Shown here: positions 1 through 6,581 of the stretch, one piece after another
Position numbering within the stretch: position 1 is the stretch's first letter
Layout of the letters: every line of letters starts with the position of its first letter
Assembly: GCF_006443685.1 (NCBI RefSeq)
Contig: NZ_VFYP01000001.1
Span: 558,001 to 622,000, forward strand
DNA length: 64,000 nucleotides
Source of the DNA: Rhizobium glycinendophyticum
Lineage (GTDB): Bacteria > Pseudomonadota > Alphaproteobacteria > Rhizobiales > Rhizobiaceae
Reading direction: 5' to 3'
Position numbers and translations under genes: made by a program
Notes under the pieces: generated by a model
What the model saw: only the letters and a program-made list of their open reading frames with translations
The model's database searches: none
What the model was told of the DNA's origin: nothing

Positions 1-114
1 CTGCGCCAGCAAGATCTGCGCGGACGCATGCATGAGGTCCAAGGACGCTCGGACGTCTGGTCACCAGCCGGACGCGCGTCATCAATGCAGGTCAGTGGAG
101 CCGGGCAGGCTTAG
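1..114 (+). other. possible 3' end of an unidentified gene
   Basis: The first reading frame is open from the window edge to a TAG at 112-114 and would encode about 37 residues. I do not recognise the peptide, and there is no neighbouring context to the left. Bases 115-223 hold no gene I can support; a weak 6-bp stem (GGCAGG/CCTGCC, 104-121) overlaps the stop but lacks a T-run. Other frames here are also partly open, so this is only a possibility. Confidence 0.2.
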
Positions 115-223
115 CCCTGCCGCTTCAGAAACTGCCAAGCGCGTGGGATCAGACAGTCAAAGTCATCCAGGGATATATCGGCGGCGGCGCGCGGCGTCGT
201 CGCCTTTGCTTATATGCGCCTGG

Positions 224-499
224 TCATGGCTCGCCCGGCGACTGCATCTGCACCGTCACCTTGTCCACGCCCGAAACGGCCAGCGCCACTTCGACCGCCC
301 GGTCGATTTCTCTGCGCGAACCGATGCGGCCACCGAGAACGATCTCGCCTCCTTTGGCCACGACCGTCAATTCGGTGGCGTCGAGCCCGTGCGAGATTGC
401 GATCGCTTCCGCCACTCGTTGCTCAAGCGCGGCGGCTGCGGGAAATTCTTCCGTGATGACCGGATCCGCCTCGTGGAACTGCTGTGGTTTGAAAACCAT
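224..499 (-). CDS. BON-domain protein
   Basis: Encodes 91 residues. Most of the protein (about residues 24-88) has the alternating pattern of a BON domain: a helix with LEQRVAEAI, then ELTVVAKGGEIVLGGRI, a second helix starting REIDRAVEVA, and a final strand VDKVTVQM. BON domains are thought to bind lipid or other hydrophobic ligands and are common in envelope and stress proteins. There is no signal peptide or membrane segment, so this copy is probably cytoplasmic. The start at 499 is chosen because AGGAGA lies just upstream; a longer frame to 679 would overlap the divergent kinase start. It is transcribed divergently from the kinase gene. The precise function is unknown. Confidence 0.75.
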   Translation of the reverse strand: MVFKPQQFHEADPVITEEFPAAAALEQRVAEAIAISHGLDATELTVVAKGGEIVLGGRIGSRREIDRAVEVALAVSGVDKVTVQMQSPGEP

Positions 500-578
500 G
501 TCTTGTCTCCTGTTGTTGCTGGAAGAGAAAACGCCGCAGCCAGCCTTTGGTTCGCCTTCTGCAAGGCAGGCCCATATC

Positions 579-588
579 TTCGCGCAAG
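579..588 (+). promoter_or_regulatory. TTCRCGCAAG motif upstream of the HWE kinase
   Basis: TTCGCGCAAG stands 45 bases before the kinase start. The same 10-mer occurs in front of many flagellar operons in this window (for example 27972, 42752 and 54623). Here it could be coincidence, or could link the kinase to the motility regulators. Confidence 0.35.
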
Positions 589-633
589 GGTAGCCGGAAT
601 ATCTGGAACCTACGGTGCAGCAGGGAGCAGGCC

Positions 634-2319
634 ATGAAGCGACTGAGACGCTTCCTGCGCAACCTCTTCCCCACCGCATCGATCGGGACTTACCTGACGA
701 TCATGGTGGCGCTGTCGACCCTGCCTCTGCTGGGCTTCGCCGCCTTCCTCCTGCTCGAGCTCGAGCGGTCGCAATTCCAGGCTCTTAAAGTCAATGCAGG
801 GCGCGACGCCCAAACCATCGGTCGCAGCATTGAACGCAAGATCTCTGACATGGAAACCACCCTCACGCTCGTTGCCAATTCCCCTGAATTGCGCGAGGGC
901 GATCTCGAAGCTTTCTACAAACGTGTCGGAGCGAGCCTCAAGGGAAGTTCGATGTATGTCTTGCTGGTCCGCCGCGACGGCGAGCAGCTTGTCAACACGC
1001 GTATGCCGTGGGGTGCCCCTCTGCGTCCCATGTCCAACATAGCTTCGCTGCAGGACGCGCTGCGGTCTGGAAAGTCCACCCTCTCGGGTGTGTTCTTTGG
1101 CGCCACCAGCCAACGCTGGGTCGTCAACTTGACTATGCCGGTGAGTGCTGCGAATCCGGCAGGCGTCGCCGCGGTGGTTCTCACCCAGGATGCAGCAAGT
1201 CTGGCAAGTCACACCTCGCGGGAGAATCTACCTCCGCGCTGGTCTGCTGCGCTTCTCGACGACAAGGGCAAGGTGATCGTCGCAAGTGGTGTCGAAGACA
1301 GGCCGCCGGGACAAGCCTTTCCTGCCTCATGGCTGGAACTAATGTTCGGCGGAAACAACAACACGGTCTTCTATCAGGATGGAGAGCAATATCTTCTGGG
1401 TTATGCCCAGGTGACGGACTGGCCTTGGCGAATTGCAGTATGGGGACCGGTTTCCAGTGCGCAGCAAACCTTTGTGACCGCCTGGAAAAGCCTGCTCCTC
1501 GGCAGTCTCGTCATCCTCGCGCTCAGCCTCGCCGTTGCGCTCATCGCTGCACATCAGCTTCGTGCCTCGATCCGCACCATTGCCTGCATGGCCGATCGGA
1601 TCGGACAAGGCGATATTGTTTCACCGGAACGCACCCGGATTCTGGAGGCAAATAATGTGGCGGTCGCGCTGTCGAACGCCTCGTTTGATCGAGCGGAGGC
1701 GGAAGAGCGCATTCATTTCATCCTCCAGGAACTGGTCCACCGGACGAAGAACATCCTCTCGCTGGTTCAGGCGATGATGCGGCAACTTGCGCGCGGCGCA
1801 GACAGTGTCGAAGACTTTCAGCGAGCAGTGAGCGGCAGACTGGCTGGACTTGCCCAGTCGATCGAAGCGCTTGCCCGACGGGAGTGGGGCGGCATCCCGC
1901 TGGCAACGCTCGTCGACCTGCAAATGGCAACGGTTGTTGGTTCGGACGATCGTGTCGATCGGGGCGGACCTGATCTTCTTGTCAATGCCAGCGCAGTCCA
2001 GAACCTAGGGCTCGTCTTTCATGAACTGGCGACCAATTCCGTGAAATACGGCGCATTGTCTGTGCTGGAGGGACGCATTCGGGTGGAATGGGTGATCGAA
2101 GGCGAAGGCAGCGAGGAGCCGAAGCTCCGGCTCACATGGACGGAACTGCATGGGCCTCCGGTCGTGGCTCCAGCCCGGCGCGGTTTCGGCTCAACCGTTA
2201 TCGAGCGTCACGCCGCCAGTTCCTTCTCCGGTGAGGTGACAATGGATTTCGCGTCCACCGGCCTGCGCTGGGTTCTGCTCGCGCCCCTCCACGCCTTCGT
2301 CGGTGTCAACAAGCCCTGA
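634..2319 (+). CDS. membrane sensor histidine kinase, HWE family
   Basis: Encodes 561 residues from the ATG at 634, which follows an AGGGAG ribosome site. A membrane segment at about 17-42 and another at about 287-309 enclose a roughly 240-residue periplasmic sensor region of the Cache type (inferred from size and pattern). A short HAMP-like linker follows. The kinase core has the HWE hallmarks: H-box HRTKN with the histidine near residue 369, N-box FHELATNSVKYG near 462, and the WTE motif near 503, ending with RRGFGSTVIE. HWE and HisKA_2 kinases feed the PhyR-EcfG general stress pathway in alphaproteobacteria, which fits the stress promoters found downstream, but no response regulator is adjacent, so the partner is unknown. 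The signal sensed cannot be told from sequence. Confidence 0.88.
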   Translation: MKRLRRFLRNLFPTASIGTYLTIMVALSTLPLLGFAAFLLLELERSQFQALKVNAGRDAQTIGRSIERKISDMETTLTLVANSPELREGDLEAFYKRVGASLKGSSMYVLLVRRDGEQLVNTRMPWGAPLRPMSNIASLQDALRSGKSTLSGVFFGATSQRWVVNLTMPVSAANPAGVAAVVLTQDAASLASHTSRENLPPRWSAALLDDKGKVIVASGVEDRPPGQAFPASWLELMFGGNNNTVFYQDGEQYLLGYAQVTDWPWRIAVWGPVSSAQQTFVTAWKSLLLGSLVILALSLAVALIAAHQLRASIRTIACMADRIGQGDIVSPERTRILEANNVAVALSNASFDRAEAEERIHFILQELVHRTKNILSLVQAMMRQLARGADSVEDFQRAVSGRLAGLAQSIEALARREWGGIPLATLVDLQMATVVGSDDRVDRGGPDLLVNASAVQNLGLVFHELATNSVKYGALSVLEGRIRVEWVIEGEGSEEPKLRLTWTELHGPPVVAPARRGFGSTVIERHAASSFSGEVTMDFASTGLRWVLLAPLHAFVGVNKP

Positions 2320-2322
2320 GGC

Positions 2323-2348
2323 GGAACCTTGCAGTCGTTTCGCCTGTT
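2323..2348 (+). promoter_or_regulatory. candidate general-stress (EcfG/RpoE2) promoter, weak
   Basis: GGAAC (2323-2327) is followed after 17 bases by TGTT (2345-2348), 29 bases before the start of the small gene at 2378. The alphaproteobacterial general-stress consensus is GGAAC-N16/17-CGTT, so the -10 has one mismatch. The position is right for the gene. Confidence 0.45.
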
Positions 2349-2377
2349 GTCTTTCCAACAGAAGAGGAGAAACGGAC

Positions 2378-2629
2378 ATGGCAACCGAACGAGACACTGC
2401 CTCTAAGCAGGGATCTGAAGGTAAGAAGGCCCAGCAGATTGAAAAGGACGCCGCAGGCCAGTTTGTCGGCACCCAGCATGGCGGCAAGAGCGACGGTGTC
2501 GCAAGCGCAAAGCCGACCGTCGTTACAGGCTCAGAGGACGCCACCGCACACAAGTGGAGCCCAGACAAGAAAGACCCGCCGGACGATTGGGACGCTAATT
2601 TCGATCTTCGGGATCCGGACAAGTCCTGA
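2378..2629 (+). CDS. small hydrophilic acidic protein, unknown function
   Basis: Encodes 83 residues from the ATG at 2378, preceded by GAAGAGGAGA. The protein is almost free of hydrophobic residues and rich in Lys, Asp, Glu, Gly, Ala and Pro, with no cysteine, signal peptide or membrane segment. It is probably intrinsically disordered, like many small stress proteins. I do not recognise a domain. A possible general-stress promoter sits 29 bases upstream. It follows the kinase gene by 58 bases but may have its own promoter. The coding call rests on the good ribosome site and the lack of a competing frame. Confidence 0.7.
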   Translation: MATERDTASKQGSEGKKAQQIEKDAAGQFVGTQHGGKSDGVASAKPTVVTGSEDATAHKWSPDKKDPPDDWDANFDLRDPDKS

Positions 2630-2672
2630 TAGTCTGAGCCGCCCGGGCGCCTGTGACGGCCGGGCGAGCATC

Positions 2673-2969
2673 TTACGATGCCGTACCGTCGGCATTCCCG
2701 CTGGTGATCCGGCGAAGCGCCTCCGCCCTCTCCTTGGCAGTGTCGAGAATTTCGCGGATCTCCTCGCTCTTTTCATTGCCGCGCCCAAGGCCGGCAGACG
2801 GTGTCGCACCCGGATCTTCCGACCCGTCGCGCAGCAGGACCTCCTGTTCAAGATTCCGCAGCAGATGATTTGAGCCGTCCGGTGCCAGCAGCGCTTCAGT
2901 CACCAGCGATATCAGGATCTCACGATGGGCGTTCAACCGTCCCTCGATCATCTGGCTCTCAATCTGCAT
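2673..2969 (-). CDS. small hypothetical protein
   Basis: Encodes 98 residues beginning MQIESQMIEGRL. A methionine four codons further upstream (2981) is possible, but the bases between are GGAGGAAATC, an excellent ribosome site that points to the start at 2969. The protein is largely predicted helical: helices near 5-30, 32-48 and 70-90, with a Gly/Pro/Asp-rich turn near 50-65. There is no signal peptide, membrane segment or recognisable domain. It converges with the small gene at 2378. Function unknown. Confidence 0.6.
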   Translation of the reverse strand: MQIESQMIEGRLNAHREILISLVTEALLAPDGSNHLLRNLEQEVLLRDGSEDPGATPSAGLGRGNEKSEEIREILDTAKERAEALRRITSGNADGTAS

Positions 2970-3006
2970 GATTTCCTCCATTACGTGCTGTTGCGGCTAG
3001 GCAAGG

Positions 3007-3032
3007 GGAACAATGGAGGGCGGCAAATGTTT
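3007..3032 (+). promoter_or_regulatory. candidate general-stress (EcfG/RpoE2) promoter, weak
   Basis: GGAAC at 3007-3011 is followed by TGTT after 16 bases (3028-3031), 38 bases before the start at 3070. This matches the general-stress consensus except for the first base of CGTT. Confidence 0.45.
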
Positions 3033-3069
3033 CCCCATTAACCAAACTATCTCCTGAAAGGACAACACA

Positions 3070-3345
3070 ATGGTCCAGACAGTCCGCCCTCCTCAATGGC
3101 GCCGCTACCCCGATCCGCGCGACCGGTTGATCATCGCGCTCTTCGCGCAGCTGGAGGCCGAGCGCCAGACGCGTGAAACGCTTCGGATGGCCCTGCGCTC
3201 GGGTGCGCTGGACCCAGCCGTGCTGGAGGCGATCTCGGAAGACCCGGTCCCCGCAACCAGTGACGATATCGCGTCACTGGAACGGAGCATTGCGCTGCGC
3301 GGCGGGCCGGTCAGGACTGAACATAGAGGAGAAGACTGGCGATGA
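3070..3345 (+). CDS. small hypothetical protein, first gene of a lipoprotein pair
   Basis: Encodes 91 residues, with AAGGACAACACA before the ATG. The middle of the protein is a charged amphipathic helix (about 15-45, including LFAQLEAERQTRETLRMAL). The C-terminal part is polar. No domain, signal peptide or membrane segment is visible. Its stop overlaps the start of the lipoprotein gene by four bases (ATGA), so the two are cotranscribed and probably translationally coupled. A possible stress promoter lies 38 bases upstream. Function unknown. Confidence 0.65.
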   Translation: MVQTVRPPQWRRYPDPRDRLIIALFAQLEAERQTRETLRMALRSGALDPAVLEAISEDPVPATSDDIASLERSIALRGGPVRTEHRGEDWR

Positions 3346-3557
3346 AGATCAAAACATTGATGGTGACTGTGGGTCTGCTGAGCATGCTGGCCGCTTGCGG
3401 TGACGGAGACGGCACCAGTGGTAGCGCGGGTTCCGGCGCACAGGATACGACGACTTCGGGCACGGTCCCGGCTGGTGAGGTGGACAAGGACCCTACGCCT
3501 CAGACGGGGACCGGCGGCCCGAGCCAGAGCACCACAGACGGCCAGACCAGCCAGTAA
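3342..3557 (+). CDS. small lipoprotein
   Basis: Encodes 71 residues. The N-terminus has a lysine-containing n-region, a hydrophobic stretch and the lipobox LAAC, so Cys19 should be lipidated and the mature protein about 53 residues. The mature part is nearly all Gly, Ser, Thr, Asp and Gln, disordered in appearance and without a known domain. It is probably anchored in the outer or inner membrane facing the periplasm. It overlaps the preceding gene by four bases and is followed by a strong terminator. The lipobox is seen directly; function is unknown. Confidence 0.7.
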   Translation: MKIKTLMVTVGLLSMLAACGDGDGTSGSAGSGAQDTTTSGTVPAGEVDKDPTPQTGTGGPSQSTTDGQTSQ

Positions 3558-3575
3558 TCAATGAGCCCAAACATG

Positions 3576-3616
3576 AAGGACCCGGCATCAAGCAATGCCG
3601 GGTCCTTTTGTTTTGT
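3576..3616 (+). terminator. Rho-independent terminator
   Basis: A perfect 13-bp stem (3576-3588 with 3595-3607), a 6-base loop and the tract TTTTGTTTT. It ends the lipoprotein operon and separates it from the converging glgA. Confidence 0.9.
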
Positions 3617-3631
3617 CATAACGTCAAAGGC

Positions 3632-5206
3632 TTAGTGCGTTGCCTGGAACCGCTGTTCAGTCAGCCTGCCGTAGACTTCTGCATAGCTCTCGGCGCTGCG
3701 GTCCCACGAATAGTCCGCCCGCATGGCCTGCAGCTGAAGTCGCGCCCATTTGCGTTTGTCCTCATAGGCATCTGCTGCGCGTCTGAGTGCCTGACGCAGA
3801 CCCTCCGGCCGCACCGGGTGGAACTGGAACCCTGTCGCCGCCCGGGCTGAAAGGGCGGCGTCGTTGGCGTCGATAATGGTTTCGGACAATCCGCCGGTGC
3901 GAGACACCACTGGCACACAGCCATACCGCATCGCGTAAAGCTGGGTCAGGCCGCAGGGCTCGAAGCGCGAGGGCTGAATGATCGAGTCCGATCCGCCATG
4001 GATGAGGTGCGCAGTGGGCTCATTGTAGCCGACGCTGACCGCCATCTTGCCAGGGAAGCGAGCGGCCGTTTCCTTTAGAGCGTTCTCGATTGCATGGTCC
4101 CCCTGGCCAAGAACGATCAGCCTGCCGCCGCGATAAAATATCTCGTCAGCGACTTCGGCCAGCATGTCCATGCCCTTCTGCCAGGTCACGCGCGTCACGG
4201 CGGAAAACAATGGGCCGTCACCGGGCTGCAGGTTGAAACGCTCCAGCAGTAGGGCCTTGTTGTTCTTCTTGTTGCGAAGCGTTTTCATGTCGAAACGGAA
4301 GGGGAGGTAGGGATCTGTCGATGGATTCCAGACCTCGTTGTCGATGCCGTTGACGATGCCTTGGAGGCGGTCGATCCGGGTGTTCAACACGCCATCAAGG
4401 CCCATTCCGAAAGTCGGCGACAAGATCTCACGGGCATAGGTGGGGCTTACCACCGTGATGTGATCGGCAGTCATAAGCCCACCCTTGAGGTAGCTGATGT
4501 CGCCGAAATATTCCATCGAGTCGACGGAAAAGACCTCCGGCGGAAGGCCGATAAGGGGCAGCAGGTCGGAAGAATACTGGCCCTGGAAGGCAAGATTGTG
4601 GATCGTCAGCACCACCGGGACCGGCGATCCCATCTGACGCAGATAGACGGAGGTCAGAGCAGACTGCCAGTCATGCGTATGCACAAGATCCGGTCGCCAG
4701 CCGGGCAGGGCACCCGCAGCGATCTCCGCGCCGGCGAGTGAGAGCACAGCGAACCGCTTCCAGTTGTCGTGGTGATCGTAGCCGTTTTCGTCAACATAGG
4801 GACCTCCTGGCCGGTCGTAGAGATCGGGCGCGTCCAAAACGAAGAGGCTGATACCGTCGATTTCGAGATGACGCAGGGTCGCCTTTTCTCCCAGCAGATC
4901 ATCGAACTCCATGAGCGGCGGATGGAGCCGCGCGAGGGCGAGGATGGAGGGATAGCCGGGGATGAGCGTATGGGTTTCAATGCCGAAAGTCGCCAATGCC
5001 TTTGGCAAGGCACCGGTTACATCGGCGAGACCGCCGGTCTTCACGAGCGGATAGATCTCAGAGGTTACCGCCAGCACGTGCAAAGGGACACGGGTCACGG
5101 CACGCCGCCGGTTTGCCACCTCATCCTCTTCACGATAATAGGCTTCCCTGACCCTTTGAATGAACTGGGCCCTGCTGAGGGCGAGTGTGAGATCGACTCC
5201 TGCCAC
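3632..5206 (-). CDS. glgA: glycogen synthase (ADP-glucose, GT5)
   Basis: Encodes 524 residues. GlgA adds glucose from ADP-glucose to the ends of alpha-1,4-glucan chains. The family start SEIYPLVKTGGLADV (with the ADP-glucose-binding KTGGL) is at about 49-63, followed by HTHDWQSALT and, in the C-terminal half, RVTWQKGMDML, PSRFEPCGLTQLYAMRYG and TGGLSETI. Usual family length is about 480; the excess is an N-terminal helical extension of about 40 residues before the first beta strand. The start is a GTG at 5206 preceded by AAGGGG. No ribosome site precedes the conserved core, so the extension is probably real. It lies 5 bases after the DUF2934 gene in the same operon. Other glg genes are absent here, so this is likely a second, stress-related copy. 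Confidence 0.93.
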   Translation of the reverse strand: MAGVDLTLALSRAQFIQRVREAYYREEDEVANRRRAVTRVPLHVLAVTSEIYPLVKTGGLADVTGALPKALATFGIETHTLIPGYPSILALARLHPPLMEFDDLLGEKATLRHLEIDGISLFVLDAPDLYDRPGGPYVDENGYDHHDNWKRFAVLSLAGAEIAAGALPGWRPDLVHTHDWQSALTSVYLRQMGSPVPVVLTIHNLAFQGQYSSDLLPLIGLPPEVFSVDSMEYFGDISYLKGGLMTADHITVVSPTYAREILSPTFGMGLDGVLNTRIDRLQGIVNGIDNEVWNPSTDPYLPFRFDMKTLRNKKNNKALLLERFNLQPGDGPLFSAVTRVTWQKGMDMLAEVADEIFYRGGRLIVLGQGDHAIENALKETAARFPGKMAVSVGYNEPTAHLIHGGSDSIIQPSRFEPCGLTQLYAMRYGCVPVVSRTGGLSETIIDANDAALSARAATGFQFHPVRPEGLRQALRRAADAYEDKRKWARLQLQAMRADYSWDRSAESYAEVYGRLTEQRFQATH

Positions 5207-5211
5207 TGTCG

Positions 5212-5475
5212 TTACCCCTTCCGGCTTTTCGCAGACTTGCGTCGCGGTTGAACGGCTTCTTCGGTAATGATCAGCCCTTCCTCCTCGGCCGACACCTGTG
5301 CCTGAGCGATACGCCGCTCCGCCTTTTCGGTCGTCTGTGTGGCGGCATCTTGCAGCCTTTCCCAGTCATTCAGGGCGGTCAGCCAGTGTGCCTCGTGCTC
5401 GCCGTCCGGGCGGCCGTTCTCTTCCCAAAGCGCGTAGGCGCGCCTGGCAATCCAGTCGTAGTCTCGTTCAGGCAT
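5212..5475 (-). CDS. DUF2934-domain protein
   Basis: Encodes 87 residues starting MPERDYDWIARRAYALW; GGAGA lies 7 bases upstream of this ATG. The segment ARRAYALWEENGRPDGE followed by HW is the signature of the DUF2934 family, small proteins of unknown function found in proteobacteria, often beside glycogen or trehalose genes (family knowledge). The second half is a charged helix ending in a Lys/Arg-rich tail. It is the first gene of the operon with glgA and has a general-stress type promoter about 160 bases upstream. A longer in-frame start at 5616 would overlap the promoter and is unlikely. Confidence 0.8.
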   Translation of the reverse strand: MPERDYDWIARRAYALWEENGRPDGEHEAHWLTALNDWERLQDAATQTTEKAERRIAQAQVSAEEEGLIITEEAVQPRRKSAKSRKG

Positions 5476-5635
5476 GGCAATTCTCCGTCGTCGCCGCTGG
5501 CCCGGCTCCACGGGAATGACCTTCTCGATAGGGCGCGGTCTCGTCGCGCCCACCGCACCGGAATGATCGACCTCGGTACCCCCATACCTCTGGCCGATCC
5601 CCGGGTTGTCACTCAAGGGGAACAGGCATCAGGAG

Positions 5636-5660
5636 AACGCAACCGCGAAGAAACGGTTCC
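5636..5660 (-). promoter_or_regulatory. general-stress (EcfG/RpoE2) promoter for DUF2934-glgA
   Basis: On the minus strand GGAAC (5660-5656), 16 bases, then CGTT (5639-5636). This is a perfect match to the alphaproteobacterial general-stress sigma factor consensus. It leaves a leader of about 155 bases before the start at 5475. Confidence 0.7.
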
Positions 5661-5688
5661 CGGCGCAACCACCAATTTGATCGAGAAC

Positions 5689-5713
5689 GGAACTCTTCCG
5701 GCAACGCCGCGTT
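5689..5713 (+). promoter_or_regulatory. general-stress (EcfG/RpoE2) promoter for ku1
   Basis: GGAAC (5689-5693), 16 bases, CGTT (5710-5713), 47 bases before the GTG start of ku at 5761. This is a perfect consensus match, back to back with the promoter at 5636-5660. Confidence 0.75.
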
Positions 5714-5760
5714 TCCCGGGGCAGGCCCGAGCACAGGTGGCGCGCAGGGGAGAGAGCTAC

Positions 5761-6570
5761 GTGGCACAAAGAGCGTTCTGGAAAGGCTATTTGAAGCTAT
5801 CGCTGGTCACCTGCCGAGTGGCCATGACACCGGCCGTCACCGAAAGCAACAAGCTTCGCTTTCACAACATGAATCGCAAGACGGGTAACCGTGTCGTCAA
5901 TCAATATGTCGATGCCGAGACGGGGAAGCCGGTTGACGACGAAGATCAGGTCAAGGGTTACGCCCGGGGCGAGGATGATTACGTCCTTTTCGAGGACGAG
6001 GAACTTGAAGACGTCGGCCTCGAAAGCACCCGCACCATCGACATCGAAAGCTTCGTACCGCAGAGCTCGATCGGCTGGATCTGGTATGACAGCCCACATT
6101 TCCTCGCTCCCGCAGACAAAGTGAGCGAAGAAGCGTTTGCGGTCATTCGCGAAGCCATGCGCAAGACTCAAACCGGTGGCATCGCCCGCCTGGTCCTTTA
6201 TCGGCGCGAGCATTCCGTACTGCTCGTTCCCCGCGACAACGGAATGGTGGTCTGGACGCTTCGCTATGGCGATGAGGTTCGAGATGCTGATCCCTTCTTC
6301 GCAAAATCCGGCGAGGAAGCTCCGGCGGCTCGCGCCAAGACCATGATGAAAAAGCTGGTCGAAGCGCGTTTGCGCGACTGGACGCCGAAGCTGGTTCAAG
6401 ACCCTGTAGAAGAGCGGCTGCACGAGATCATTGCGATGCGCAGCAAGAAATCGAAGCGCAGCAAACCGAAGGAAACGCCCGAGCCGGAGCGCAAGAATAA
6501 TGTCATCGATATTATGGAAGCGCTTCGCCGCAGCCTTGCCTCCGAAAAGAAGACTGCGCCCCGCAAATAA
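5761..6570 (+). CDS. ku: non-homologous end-joining protein Ku (copy 1)
   Basis: Encodes 269 residues. Bacterial Ku forms a homodimeric ring on DNA double-strand ends and recruits LigD. The N-terminal core reads AFWKGYLKLSLVTCRVAM, then FHNMNRKTGNRV, YVDAETGKPV and a long barrel-forming region through VLLVPRDNGMVVWTLRY. The C-terminal tail is basic (SKKSKRSKPKE), as in Ku proteins that bind DNA and stimulate the ligase. The start is a GTG at 5761 with GGGGAGAG upstream; longer frames run through the promoter. It converges on ligD with an 11-base gap. A perfect general-stress promoter lies just upstream. Rhizobia commonly carry several ku genes. Confidence 0.93.
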   Translation: MAQRAFWKGYLKLSLVTCRVAMTPAVTESNKLRFHNMNRKTGNRVVNQYVDAETGKPVDDEDQVKGYARGEDDYVLFEDEELEDVGLESTRTIDIESFVPQSSIGWIWYDSPHFLAPADKVSEEAFAVIREAMRKTQTGGIARLVLYRREHSVLLVPRDNGMVVWTLRYGDEVRDADPFFAKSGEEAPAARAKTMMKKLVEARLRDWTPKLVQDPVEERLHEIIAMRSKKSKRSKPKETPEPERKNNVIDIMEALRRSLASEKKTAPRK

Positions 6571-6581
6571 GTCGGGTTGCT

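Noticed and set aside
104..121. Hairpin near the left window edge as a terminator
   Set aside because: Only six pairs and no T-run; the upstream gene itself is uncertain.
530..554. Possible general-stress promoter for the BON gene (minus strand CGAAC-N16-CGTT)
   Set aside because: The first base of the highly conserved GGAAC is wrong, so I did not list it, although position and gene type would fit.
605..629. GGAAC just before the HWE kinase start
   Set aside because: No GTT follows at 16-17 bases, and the site is too close to the start codon to be a promoter.
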